From a bacterium HR28 (lineage in GTDB: Bacteria > Chloroflexota > Chloroflexia > Thermomicrobiales > Thermomicrobiaceae): DNA of 64,000 nt. Below are positions 54,178 to 62,817 of the stretch, one piece after another. The notes beneath the pieces were generated by a model. That model saw only the letters and a list, made by a program, of their open reading frames with translations, did no database searches and was not told where the DNA came from. The position numbers and the translations under genes are program-made. Position 1 is the stretch's first letter, and the number at the start of each line of letters is the position of its first letter. Location: contig BEIE01000002.1 of assembly GCA_002898255.1 (NCBI GenBank), positions 434,001 to 498,000 on the forward strand. The letters are read 5' to 3'.

Positions 54178-54596
54178 CGTTCACCCCTCTCTTGCAAGAG
54201 CCGGCGCGCCTCCTCACGGACACCGGCAGACGGATCCGCCTCAGCGACCTCCCGGAGCACCAGACGTGCACGGTCGAGGTCGAGCTCGGCCAGGGCACGG
54301 AGCGCTGCACGTCGGACACGGACCGCGCCGGAGTGAACAGCCTCAACCAGAGCTGGGAAGGCAGCCGGGTCGCCGATGTGACCGAGAGCGAGGACGGCCG
54401 CGACATGGACGTCGACCTCGTTCGGTCGCTCGTGCAGTACGGCGATTAAAGCAGGCACAGCACGGCGCGTCCGGCGCTGACCGAGCACCCAGGCACAGGT
54501 CTCGGCGATGTCCGGCCGCGGGTGACGCAGGCCCTCGATCAATGCCATGTCGTACGCTTCATCCTCCCGCTGTACCATCAGGACATCCTCGCTCAT
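54174..54596 (-). CDS. HEAT-repeat protein
   Basis: 140 residues of helical HEAT/PBS-lyase-like repeats (HPRPDIAETCAWVLGQRRTRRAVPALIAVLHE, VHVAAVLALGHIGDPAAFPALVEAV, VRVRRAALRALAEL). These serve as protein-binding scaffolds. The ATG at 54596 starts 1 base after the stop of the preceding gene. An alternative ATG at 54626 has CAGGAG just upstream. The 3' end overlaps the MoxR start. Confidence 0.82.
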   Translation of the reverse strand: MSEDVLMVQREDEAYDMALIEGLRHPRPDIAETCAWVLGQRRTRRAVPALIAVLHERPNEVDVHVAAVLALGHIGDPAAFPALVEAVHSGAVRVRRAALRALAELDLDRARLVLREVAEADPSAGVREEARRLLQERGER

Positions 54597-54597
54597 C

Positions 54598-55584
54598 CTA
54601 CACCCGGGAAGGTCGTCCGCGCTCATGGACTCCTGCACTGGGTACCGTACCGACCAGCCGAGCGATTGCGCGTAACCAGCTGGAGCGCTGACCTTGCGTC
54701 AGTTCCCCACGGAAACGGTAGTCGGCTGCGGCGATGAACGCGGCGAGATCGTCAAGGAGTTCGGCGAGCGCAGCGCGAAAGCGTAAGAAATCCTCTCCTC
54801 CGGCATGTCCCAAGCACGGTTCGAGAGCCGCCCCTTCTGCATATGGTTCACGCTGGTGCAGAAACCAGTCCCAGGAGCGGTCACGCTGCGGCGGGGCGGC
54901 CAGGCAATGGGGACAACACTCCGGGAGTGTGGCCGGCTGGGGAAGGTACCAGGGACGGCGGCCAGCATCGTGAGCGAGCCGCTCCAGGTGCGACCAGCGT
55001 GGCCGTGTGTGCGCGACTCGTGTCTCCCATGCGGCCCAAGGAAGGGCTGGAGCGAGATGGGCGAGCGCCGTCGCGTGTGGCCGACAGAGGACGCCCACCT
55101 GCTCGAGGAGAAGCCCCGGGTCGTGACGAGCGAGCTCAGCGGTAGTCCAGAGGAGGGTCTCTTCAGCGGCAGCGAGCCACTTGCAGATCGGGCACGGTTC
55201 CTCCGGCACGAGCCAGCGTTCGAGCGACTGCGGGGTGTGACTGCTTCGGTACGCATCGCGCAAGACGCGCTCCAGGAGGATAGCAACCCCGAGGTGACTA
55301 TGCACCGCCGCACCAGCGGGGACGAGTGCCCACGTATGCTCCCAACAGAAGCCGCGGGCAGCGGCGAGGCGCTCAGCCGTCATTGGATCGTTGACCTGCT
55401 CCCAGAGGAGAGACTCTAGGCTGCGCCGCTCCTTCTGGGCAAGGAGGTAGCAGAGCGGACAGCCGGGAACTGCGAAGGCTTCCTGGATTGTTGCAGCAAG
55501 GTAGCGGTCGAGCGCAGCTTGTTGGTTGCGGGGTAAAAGCTCACGGAACCAGGCGAGAAAGGGCCGGTTTGTTGGGTGAGTCAT
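54598..55584 (-). CDS. Triple CPxC...CxxH protein (DUF6062-like)
   Basis: 328 residues. Three repeats of a CPxC-x(29-34)-CxxH unit: CPLC 42-45 with CWEH 80-83, CPIC 131-134 with CRPH 167-170, and CPHC 224-227 with CLGH 257-260. Each would make one four-ligand zinc site. The GFCWEHTW segment recalls DUF6062, whose function is unknown. It leads the operon with HEAT, MoxR, DUF58 and DUF4129 genes. ATG codons at 55587 and 55584 both lie behind GGAGG, and the second has better spacing. Confidence 0.82.
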   Translation of the reverse strand: MTHPTNRPFLAWFRELLPRNQQAALDRYLAATIQEAFAVPGCPLCYLLAQKERRSLESLLWEQVNDPMTAERLAAARGFCWEHTWALVPAGAAVHSHLGVAILLERVLRDAYRSSHTPQSLERWLVPEEPCPICKWLAAAEETLLWTTAELARHDPGLLLEQVGVLCRPHATALAHLAPALPWAAWETRVAHTRPRWSHLERLAHDAGRRPWYLPQPATLPECCPHCLAAPPQRDRSWDWFLHQREPYAEGAALEPCLGHAGGEDFLRFRAALAELLDDLAAFIAAADYRFRGELTQGQRSSWLRAIARLVGTVPSAGVHERGRPSRV

Positions 55585-55605
55585 CATGCACCTCCAGATG
55601 CGAAA

Positions 55606-55642
55606 AGCCTCTGCCGGCCAGAAGACTGGTCGGACAGAGGCT
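55606..55642 (-). promoter_or_regulatory. Attenuator-like hairpin in the leader of the MoxR operon
   Basis: On the minus strand an 8+8 bp stem (AGCCTCTG/CAGAGGCT outside, CCGACCAG/CTGGCCGG inside with one bulge and one G-U pair) with loop TCTT is followed directly by TTTTCGC. This is the form of an intrinsic terminator, placed between the candidate promoter and the first start codon. Confidence 0.5.
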
Positions 55643-55708
55643 ATCAGCCGCAATCCGGCGGTTTGGCGGTATGACACCGCCCGGCGAGCCTCATCGCCGT
55701 GACACTAC

Positions 55709-55717
55709 AGTATAGCA
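55709..55717 (-). promoter_or_regulatory. Extended -10 promoter of the MoxR operon
   Basis: TGCTATACT on the minus strand, an extended -10 element. The -35 is weak. Transcription would start about 115 bases before the first gene and pass through the hairpin at 55606-55642. Confidence 0.4.
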
Positions 55718-55998
55718 GACCTACCGAGACGATACCGCGCAGCTCCGCACACGCGCCGAGTCTTTCTATTCCCGGTCCCCCGCAATGCGAGAGAAGAACC
55801 AAGGAAGGCGGTGTGTTGATTCGATTGGATGTTGAACAGTTCCCTCGGAAACCCTTCAGGCGAGTAGAGACATGCTACCGGGCAGACTGCCGCTGGACGA
55901 TGGAGACGTACCCGGCTTAGCGCAGGCAGTAGGACGGAGACCGGTTCTGAGTCTCGGCGACCAAGAGAGGTGGGCAAATAATACGCCGACTATGCAAA

Positions 55999-56030
55999 CC
56001 CGTGTGGCACTATCGATAGTGCCACACGGG
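55999..56030. terminator. Perfect 32-bp palindrome after the NTF2-like operon
   Basis: Each arm is 16 bases (CCCGTGTGGCACTATC and its complement). It lies 28 bases beyond the stop of the last NTF2-like gene and is followed on the minus strand by TTTGC. Termination is the simplest role, but a protein-binding site is possible. Confidence 0.55.
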
Positions 56031-56058
56031 CGTATGACCAACTCCTTTGTGTCGCTCA

Positions 56059-56466
56059 CTACCCGTCACGGAGCGCAGCTGCTTCGGCTGCGCTGTCTTT
56101 GTAGATTTGAAAGCGTGCAACCTGGCCTGAGCGGAAACGCCAGACCATCGTCCAATCGCTTTCGTACGGCTTCCCTGTTTTCTTGGCACGGAAGCGGTAG
56201 TGTCCGAGAGCAATCACCGTGTCACCGTGGGTGTAGAACTCACGCGGCTCGAACGACTCCACCTCGACGGCTTCGGCAAACCGCGCAAAGAACTGGCCGA
56301 CACTGTCCCGACCACGGTAGATCCCTTTGAACGGAGCAGTGCCACCGGGCGGCTCACGCCATTCCACATCCTCGGCGAGCATGTTCAGGATCGACGTGAT
56401 GTCACCACGGCCAAACGCTGAGTAGAGGTCCTGCACCATCTTGGTATTGCTCTGCGTTGCCATCAT
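56059..56466 (-). CDS. NTF2-fold SnoaL-like protein, copy 3
   Basis: 135 residues with the SnoaL-like pattern: VQDLYSAFGRGDITSILNMLAEDVEWREP, then YRGRDSVGQFFARFAE and WTMVWRFRSGQVARFQIYKDSA. The fold forms a small cavity used by cyclases, isomerases or ligand-binding proteins. The true ligand is unknown. GAGAGGAAAG precedes the two ATG codons. It is similar to the next upstream gene, suggesting tandem duplication. Confidence 0.88.
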   Translation of the reverse strand: MMATQSNTKMVQDLYSAFGRGDITSILNMLAEDVEWREPPGGTAPFKGIYRGRDSVGQFFARFAEAVEVESFEPREFYTHGDTVIALGHYRFRAKKTGKPYESDWTMVWRFRSGQVARFQIYKDSAAEAAALRDG

Positions 56467-56589
56467 GCTTTCCTCTCTTTCGCTCTCGATGCCCTAGGTA
56501 CCCAAGCGCAGGCACGACGGCGAGCCCCTGAGGAGACCGAGAGCATCTTTTTGGCCCGACTACTGAGTGATTTTGGCACCCGCTTCGTA

Positions 56590-57003
56590 TCACGCTTGAT
56601 ATGCCATCGCGTGTTGGTATGTATCTGCACAGTGCCGAAATCGGGTGACCAGCCCTGCCTCATCGAAGTGCCAGATATGCACCTCGTCGGTCTCGACGAT
56701 GCGCTTCCCGGTTTCTTTCACCGTGGCATCGACATCAACGAGAGCGACAACCAGGCCGGAACCTTCCAGCAAGGCCTTGAGGGCGAACCGGTGCAACTCT
56801 ATCGCGCCAACGCCGTCCAAGAAGAACTTGGCAGCTCCAGCGCGGCCACGCTGAGCCTGCAACCAGGGAACAGGGTTCGGAGTAGTACGGTAGGCATAAT
56901 CCCAGTCCACATCCTCGGCTAGCTTGTCCAGAATTGCTGAGACATCGCCTCGACCAAATGCAGCATAGATCCCTTGCACAGTCTGGAGATTCCTGCTCGC
57001 CAT
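56590..57003 (-). CDS. NTF2-fold SnoaL-like protein, copy 2
   Basis: 137 residues. VQGIYAAFGRGDVSAILDKLAEDVDWDY aligns closely with the start of copy 3, and IWHFDEAGLVTRFRHCADTYQHAMAY ends it in the same way. It probably has the same general role with a different pocket. It is part of a minus-strand series with 74-123 bp gaps, likely one operon. GGAGGG lies upstream of the ATG. Confidence 0.88.
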   Translation of the reverse strand: MASRNLQTVQGIYAAFGRGDVSAILDKLAEDVDWDYAYRTTPNPVPWLQAQRGRAGAAKFFLDGVGAIELHRFALKALLEGSGLVVALVDVDATVKETGKRIVETDEVHIWHFDEAGLVTRFRHCADTYQHAMAYQA

Positions 57004-57077
57004 GATTCCCCCAACACCCTCCGCAGCCTATTCACCGCAGAGGATTTGTCTCATTTCTACATTGAGCCACCACGTCA

Positions 57078-57488
57078 TCACTGTTGCATCATTGCTCTCA
57101 GTTCCTCAGAGGGAATACCGAGCGATGCATGCGACTGTACCAACTTCCACTCCCGGCCTTCCCGGTGGAAGACACCACTCCAGCGTGGTAGGACGTGCTC
57201 CCCATTTGGAAAGGTGATCGTTACGAGTGACAGACCCCAGCCGACATCGCCTGCCTGATACGCTTCGATATGCCGCGGTGTGACCTGGATAGCTCCTCCA
57301 AGCGACAGCACCTGTTCTCTTAAGAACGCGAAAGCGGCCTCACCGCTCAGCACATCGTCAGGGTCAAAGTCGACAAGGCGAGTCGCGGCTTGGTGAGAGA
57401 CATACCGATCGACCCATGAAGGGTCACCGTTGTTCACCGCGGTAAACCAACCAGCGATGATTGTTTCTAACTCAGGTGATCGTTGCAT
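57078..57488 (-). CDS. NTF2-fold SnoaL/DUF4440-like protein, copy 1
   Basis: 136 residues, the most divergent of the three: IIAGWFTAVNNGDPSWVDRYVS, then VGWGLSLVTITFPNGEHVLPRWSGVFHREGREWKLVQSHASLGIP, a typical SnoaL_3/DUF4440 C-terminal strand pair. No catalytic set can be assigned. The ATG follows CAGGAGTAG. It is 18 bases from the secreted-protein gene upstream. Confidence 0.85.
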   Translation of the reverse strand: MQRSPELETIIAGWFTAVNNGDPSWVDRYVSHQAATRLVDFDPDDVLSGEAAFAFLREQVLSLGGAIQVTPRHIEAYQAGDVGWGLSLVTITFPNGEHVLPRWSGVFHREGREWKLVQSHASLGIPSEELRAMMQQ

Positions 57489-57506
57489 TTGGCTACTCCT
57501 GTCTCG

Positions 57507-57977
57507 TCAGTGGCAACGGCCAAATTCGAACGTCGTCGTTGCGCCCGTGGCGCTCACGCTGACATGAGCAACACTGTTGAACCGGATCGGGGAGCCGTCA
57601 GCATATTGCCCGGTGACACGGAACGTGACGGTGCCGTTGGAGCTCGCCTGGTTGCTATTCTCTCCAAACCAGAAGGTGTAGCGGCCTACTGCGACTTGCT
57701 GATTGGGATCGTTCGGCTCGAATGTGAAGGTACCAGTCTCCGTACCGGTCACGTGAAACGTCCCGTTGGGCAACGTCGTGATATGGAAGACACTGTTGTA
57801 GGTGACGGTGACCAATCCAGGCGCACCAGTACAGGGGTTGAACTCCGGGAAAGTCCCGGTTGCGTCCTTAACGACGATTGTCTGCGTCTGGGCCGGGGCA
57901 GCTCCCGCATTGGCAATCGCTCCCAGGAGCAAGGCTGAGAGCGCAACGACAAGCATAAGAAACCGGTATTTCATCAT
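57507..57977 (-). CDS. Secreted beta-rich protein of unknown function
   Basis: 156 residues. A clean signal peptide (MMKYRFLMLVVALSALLLG through ANAGAAPAQ) leads a beta-sandwich-like domain of alternating Thr/Val strands (GTFHVTGTETGTFTFEPND, GTVTFRVTGQYADGSPIRFN). Two Cys (one in NPCTG, one in GRCH at the end) could form a disulfide. GGGAGG lies six bases before the ATG. It is the first gene of the NTF2-like series and divergent from the BTAD regulator. Confidence 0.82.
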   Translation of the reverse strand: MMKYRFLMLVVALSALLLGAIANAGAAPAQTQTIVVKDATGTFPEFNPCTGAPGLVTVTYNSVFHITTLPNGTFHVTGTETGTFTFEPNDPNQQVAVGRYTFWFGENSNQASSNGTVTFRVTGQYADGSPIRFNSVAHVSVSATGATTTFEFGRCH

Positions 57978-58097
57978 GGGGTACCTCCCAACATTTTTCC
58001 GATCGATCCGTTCGGCTGCTTGATCTGTGGGGGTACTCTCCTTTCCGTACCCGGCGGTCGACTACTGCAGCCGTAGGCCGCCATACCGCCGTATCGC

Positions 58098-58126
58098 TTG
58101 CCTCTTGGCGGGACGCATGCTATGGT
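58098..58126 (+). promoter_or_regulatory. Promoter of the BTAD regulator
   Basis: TTGCCT (58098-58103), 17-bp spacer, TATGGT (58121-58126) with an extended TGC directly before it. Confidence 0.5.
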
Positions 58127-58192
58127 GCTCGCATCCCAGTTCCAGGCTACGCATGCAGCGTCAAAACATCGTGAAAAAAGGAAGTGCTGGGC

Positions 58193-60553
58193 ATGGGACA
58201 GCTGAGTATCGCATTGCTTGGGCCGCCGCGGATTTTGCACGCCAGCCAACTCGTGCCATTCCCAACACGGAAAAGTGAGGCATTGCTGATCTTCCTTGCC
58301 GCGGAGGGTGGCCTACATTCACGGGATCGATTGACAGCGCTTTTGTGGCCGGAAAGCGACGAGGAGCATGGGCGCGGTAGCCTGCGCAGCGCGCTCACTT
58401 CCATCCGCGAGTGCCTTGAGAAGAGGCAGGACTCACACAATGCTCCGCACTTGTGTAGCGAGCAGGCACACGTCGGCCTTGTGGTGGATCCGGATCTCGA
58501 GCTGGATCTTCATGTGCTGCGTGAGGCAGCCGAGCTCGCACGGGAAGCCAACAAGGTCTTGTCCAACGAGACGATCACGCGGCTCCAGGATGCTCTCAAT
58601 CGTTATCGGGGAGACTTCTTGCAAGGCTTCCTCGTTAACGCCGCGCCGGATTTCGACGAGTGGATCAGTCAGCAGCGCGAGTCGTGGCACCGGCAGGTCG
58701 GATGGATCTGTAACCGCTTGTCGCGCGTGTACTTCACTGGAGGGGATTTGCCACAGGCCATTGAGACAGCGACACGCTGGGTCAGACTCGACCCTTGGAG
58801 CGAGGCTGCGCACTACCACCTGATTCAGGCACAGGCAGCAGCTGGCGATCGAACCGCTGCTCTACGCAGCTACCAGGCATGCCGAGCGATTCTGACCGCT
58901 GAACTAGGAATCGAGCCGAGCCCAGAGATCGAAGATCTGGCCAAGCACGTTCGCCGACGAGTGATAGCGCGCAAAGTGGCGGCCGAAACACCAGATTCGG
59001 AACCGGAACTTGCCTTCCCGCTGGTTGGTCGGTCCAGCGAGCACACACGGCTGGTGGCTGCCTATGAGGCAGCTTGTCAAGGGAAACCCCAACTGGTGAG
59101 CGTCGAAGGAGAACCGGGGATCGGGAAGACCCGGCTGGTACAGGCTTTTCTCCACTGGGTCTCGACCCAAGGAGCCGACGTTCTGCAAGGAAAAGCATTT
59201 GAGAGCAGTCAACGCTTCCCATACCAGCCTCTCATGGAGGCATTCCGCCCGGCCCTCACTCGATGGCTCAAACAGAGCTCCCTACCACTCACGCCAGTCT
59301 GGTTGGCCGAACTCAGTCGCTGGTTTCCCGAACTCAGTGACTACTACCGTGATCTGCCGGTTACCACTCGCAAGACTGGGATCGAGGCACGCTTCCGTCT
59401 CTTTGACGCCATCGCGCACCTCAGCGAACAGCTCGCCGCGAATGCCTCCGGTGGTGCGCTGGTTTTCTTTGTCGACGACGCTCAGTGGATGGACACGGCT
59501 TCTTTCGATCTCCTCTCTTACCTGCGCCGGCGGTGGTCGGTCAGCCATACGCCGATTCTTCTGCTGGTTGCCCTACGCCCTGACGAGCTCGCGGCACGCG
59601 AGGCGTGGTCAGATCCGAACGAGCTGCTGGCGCAGTCGGCAGGAGAGATGCCGGTCATCCGGTTGTCCCTCGGTTCGCTCTCGCTCCAAGACACCGGCAT
59701 GTTACTGGCCTCCCTCTTCCAAGTTGAACCTGATCGGATCTTCTCTGGTCCGGCGCGTGCAGTCTGCGAGCAGTTGTTCAGAGATACCGGAGGACAGCCC
59801 TTCTTTCTGGTTGAGACACTCCGAGCCTTCTACCAAGAACAGGGCACTGCGTCAAAGAAGAGTGTCCGGGGAGAAGCGAACAACGACCTGGAGAAGAACG
59901 TCCAGGAATTCCTCGCTTGGCGGAGAAAACAGGGAATTGTCGACGTGATTCGGGAGGCGATCCGCGCGCGCCTTGGGCGCCTCAGCGCGACGACACGGAA
60001 AGCCTGCTTTACTGCGGCTGTACTCGGTGACGGATTCGAACTCACCCAGCTTTGCTCAGTAGCTGGACTCGACCCGCTCGCTGGCCTTCAGGCACTCGAT
60101 GAGCTGTGCGAGCGAGGGCTGATCCGGGACATGCAGCAACCGGAGGCCAGTACGGTTCGTTTCGCCTTTACACACCAGTGGATCCGAGAAGTCGCGTACG
60201 CGCACGCTGGTGAGGCGCGTCGGCAAGTGCTCCATCGACGTGCGCTCGAGGAGTTGGCGGCCGCTGGGGCACCCATCACTCGACTGGCTACGCACGCGCT
60301 GCGGGCCGGTCTCGCCGCACCGACATTCAACCTCGGGCGAGCGATAGGCGGTGCAAAGCCCCGTCGCTTGGCGATGAATAGCGAACTCGGATACGACTCG
60401 CACGCGCAACAGCGAAAGGAGAACCGCTTCGATTTGGGCGATTGGATGCGCAAAGCCCTTCCGGCAGACGGAGATCGTCCCGCACAGGCAGCTCGATGGA
60501 TGAGCTGGTCACAGTGCGCTTTTCAATACTGGAGTGCGACGGAGCGATGTTGA
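58193..60553 (+). CDS. BTAD/AAA-type transcriptional regulator, C-terminally truncated
   Basis: 786 residues from the ATG at 58193. Residues about 1-90 are an OmpR-like winged helix (LLGPPRILHASQLVPFPTRKSEALL), about 100-255 a BTAD domain (YRGDFLQGFLV, ELGIEPSPEIE), and then an AAA/STAND ATPase with P-loop GEPGIGKT near 306-313 and FFVDDAQWMD. Relatives usually continue with several hundred residues of TPR repeats. Here sequence loses family character after about residue 720 (LAAPTFNLGRAIGGAKPRR) and then stops. It is divergent from the NTF2-like operon, its likely target. Confidence 0.85.
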   Translation: MGQLSIALLGPPRILHASQLVPFPTRKSEALLIFLAAEGGLHSRDRLTALLWPESDEEHGRGSLRSALTSIRECLEKRQDSHNAPHLCSEQAHVGLVVDPDLELDLHVLREAAELAREANKVLSNETITRLQDALNRYRGDFLQGFLVNAAPDFDEWISQQRESWHRQVGWICNRLSRVYFTGGDLPQAIETATRWVRLDPWSEAAHYHLIQAQAAAGDRTAALRSYQACRAILTAELGIEPSPEIEDLAKHVRRRVIARKVAAETPDSEPELAFPLVGRSSEHTRLVAAYEAACQGKPQLVSVEGEPGIGKTRLVQAFLHWVSTQGADVLQGKAFESSQRFPYQPLMEAFRPALTRWLKQSSLPLTPVWLAELSRWFPELSDYYRDLPVTTRKTGIEARFRLFDAIAHLSEQLAANASGGALVFFVDDAQWMDTASFDLLSYLRRRWSVSHTPILLLVALRPDELAAREAWSDPNELLAQSAGEMPVIRLSLGSLSLQDTGMLLASLFQVEPDRIFSGPARAVCEQLFRDTGGQPFFLVETLRAFYQEQGTASKKSVRGEANNDLEKNVQEFLAWRRKQGIVDVIREAIRARLGRLSATTRKACFTAAVLGDGFELTQLCSVAGLDPLAGLQALDELCERGLIRDMQQPEASTVRFAFTHQWIREVAYAHAGEARRQVLHRRALEELAAAGAPITRLATHALRAGLAAPTFNLGRAIGGAKPRRLAMNSELGYDSHAQQRKENRFDLGDWMRKALPADGDRPAQAARWMSWSQCAFQYWSATERC

Positions 60554-60955
60554 CTCTGGCCCGGAGTCAAGCGCCTGCCCTGGGCGAGCAGCTGACACAC
60601 GCAAAGAATCGCTGCGACATCTCACGACCTCAGGTCGCTGTCGAGTGGAGCCACGGTACTGTGAGACAGCGAACTTGAACGTGCGACAATCCGAGGTGAT
60701 GTCGCCAGTGACTCGTGGGATTCTTGGAACCTACGTAGGACAGGTACGAGGCAAGCTCTTGCACTTGTGGTGTGGTGGCACGGTATGAGACGAGGAATCC
60801 GCGGAACCCCGTAACCAGCGTGACGGGTGTGGGCAGCTCCCGGGCAAACAAAACGAGTTTCCCTCCCCGATAGGTGAGATGGAAGAGGGTATGGGGAGGG
60901 GAATGGCCATGCATTTGCCTCTGTGGTTCGGCAGGGTAGCGCTGCAGAGAGTGTC
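60554..60955. other. Intergenic, about 400 bp, possible remnant
   Basis: It lies downstream of the truncated regulator. I could not find recognisable TPR sequence in any frame, so a remnant is possible but unsupported. Confidence 0.35.
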
Positions 60956-61822
60956 CTACTGCCCCTCCTCGAGGAGGTGGGTCAGACCGAGGAATCGCGC
61001 CGCGTTGTCGCGGAGGATCTTTGGGCGCACCGTGTCCTTGATTGGGAGCTCGGCGAACTCGCGGAGCCAGCGGTGCGGCGAGAGCATCGGGAAGTCAGAG
61101 CCGAAGAAGACCTTGTCCTGGACAAGGGAGTTCGCGTAGCGGATCACACTCTCTGGGATGTACTTGGGAGCCCAGCCCGAGAGATCCATATAGACGTTCG
61201 GTTTGTGGCGCAGGATGGCCAGTTGCTCCTCGTGCCACGGCCAGGCGGGATGCGCCATAATGATGCGAAGCTCCGGGAAACGCGCCGCGATGTCGTCGAT
61301 GTAGGGAATTGGGCGTCCGTATTCCAGGCGGATACCAGCGCCGCCTGGCTGTCCAGCGCCGGCCATTGTCGTCCCGCTATGGAAGAGGACGGCGAGACCG
61401 AGCCGAGCACACGTTTCCCATAGAGGAAAGAACCGGGGGTCATTTGGTGCAAAGTCCTGAACGGCGGGATGGAACTTGAGGCCTTTGAGGCCAAGAGCAG
61501 CGCACTTTTCTGCTTCGAGGATCGCCTTCTTGCCTTTCCAAGGATCGACCGAACCGAAACCGATATAGACATCCGGGTGCTTCTCGACCCACTGTGCGAT
61601 TTCTTCGTTCGAGGCCGCGAGGCCGGTACGTGTTTCGTCGTCAATGTCGAAAATGACCGCCATTGCATTCAGCTCACGGTACATGTCCGCCATGGCGTCC
61701 GGATGATCACTGAACCCCTCGGGATTGGCGGGGACGTAGCGGTCACGCTCCCACACCTTGGCATGTTCACCAGTCCGTACGTGAACGTGGATATCGATGA
61801 TTTCCACACGTCGCGTCGTCAC
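60956..61822 (-). CDS. Amidohydrolase-2 family metal-dependent hydrolase
   Basis: 288 residues, TIM-barrel. DIHVHV is the N-terminal metal site. KGLKFHPAVQ, VLFHSGTTM, IMAHPAWPW and the terminal GSDFPMLSPHRWLREF follow, as in decarboxylases and hydrolases related to ACMSD and 2-pyrone-4,6-dicarboxylate hydrolase. The substrate is unknown. A GTG start at 61822 has GAGGAGG nine bases upstream. Confidence 0.9.
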   Translation of the reverse strand: MTTRRVEIIDIHVHVRTGEHAKVWERDRYVPANPEGFSDHPDAMADMYRELNAMAVIFDIDDETRTGLAASNEEIAQWVEKHPDVYIGFGSVDPWKGKKAILEAEKCAALGLKGLKFHPAVQDFAPNDPRFFPLWETCARLGLAVLFHSGTTMAGAGQPGGAGIRLEYGRPIPYIDDIAARFPELRIIMAHPAWPWHEEQLAILRHKPNVYMDLSGWAPKYIPESVIRYANSLVQDKVFFGSDFPMLSPHRWLREFAELPIKDTVRPKILRDNAARFLGLTHLLEEGQ

Positions 61823-62640
61823 CTTCCTGACCCTCCTCGTTCAATTCGGACTTGCCTGACTATCTCATCGGCCGGAGTATCACTGCCACACAATTGGAGC
61901 GATCGTCACAACATCGGCTCCGCTGGGACTCGCCAACGAGAGGCTATCGACCGTGGTCCTCCAGCGCCGGTCCAACAGCACAGGGCCAGTAATAGAGAAC
62001 CAACCCTGGCCTGACGCGCCGCAGCAAGGAGACGAGGATGAAGCGTGGCAGGATTCCAGTGAGATCGGTGCGACGATCGAGACAGCGGGAACCAGTTCTC
62101 GCCTGGCCAGCCTCGAACGGCCCGGTGTCTGGCATAAAACCTACGAGGCAGACGAGTACAGCATCGCTCCAACGGGGAGAGGGCTGGACGACGGCACCTC
62201 GCCCGGCTCGGCCGTCGGTCACAAGAGCGACCGAACAAGTTGCATGCGGTACGACCCACGAGACCCAGCCTCAGCCTTTCGACAGGAACCGCTCTCTCCG
62301 CGAGAGCATGCCCGTGTCGCCCCTGGTCACTTTAGCACGAAGCTAAGAACCACACAAGCAAACCGTGGAGAAGGGAGGTGGCCGATGACGGACACGCTGC
62401 TTTCTTGCAACGTGCATGTCGTGCATGCGCTGGCCCCTTTGAGCCGGGCTACTCCGGTCATGGGTGGAAGCATTGAAGTGTGTTACCAAGACGTCATTGC
62501 ACGGCCCGGAACTCGACATCGTGCTGTTGCTCCAGGGTGGCAAGGGGATAGGGAAAAGCGCGCCGGCCGGACGGTTCGCTGCTCTTAAGACCAAACCTCA
62601 GCCGACAGGGAAAGGTAGCGAATTCCAGAGCCCCTGTTCG
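61823..62640. other. Intergenic, about 820 bp, no gene seen
   Basis: It lies between the amidohydrolase (minus) and the acyl-CoA synthetase (plus). No supported frames or RNA genes. Confidence 0.4.
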
Positions 62641-62689
62641 CCGTTCGCGAACGGAAAGGGTTGACGGCGCTGTGGCACACCGCTATTTT
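62641..62689 (+). promoter_or_regulatory. Promoter with adjacent palindrome for the acyl-CoA synthetase
   Basis: TTGACG (62661-62666), 17-bp spacer, TATTTT (62684-62689), the best sigma-70-like promoter in the window. The perfect palindrome CCGTTCGCGAACGG (62641-62654) lies 6 bp before the -35 and may be an activator or repressor site. Confidence 0.6.
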
Positions 62690-62817
62690 ATGCGTGAATA
62701 AAATGCGATCGTCCGGCCATCGGCAGCAGTGATTTCCCGCGGCGAAGAGAGGTCCGGCGCATCGTGGGAAGACATCCGAGAGCTGCGTGAGTACACCAAG
62801 CGGGAGGGACAGGTCTC

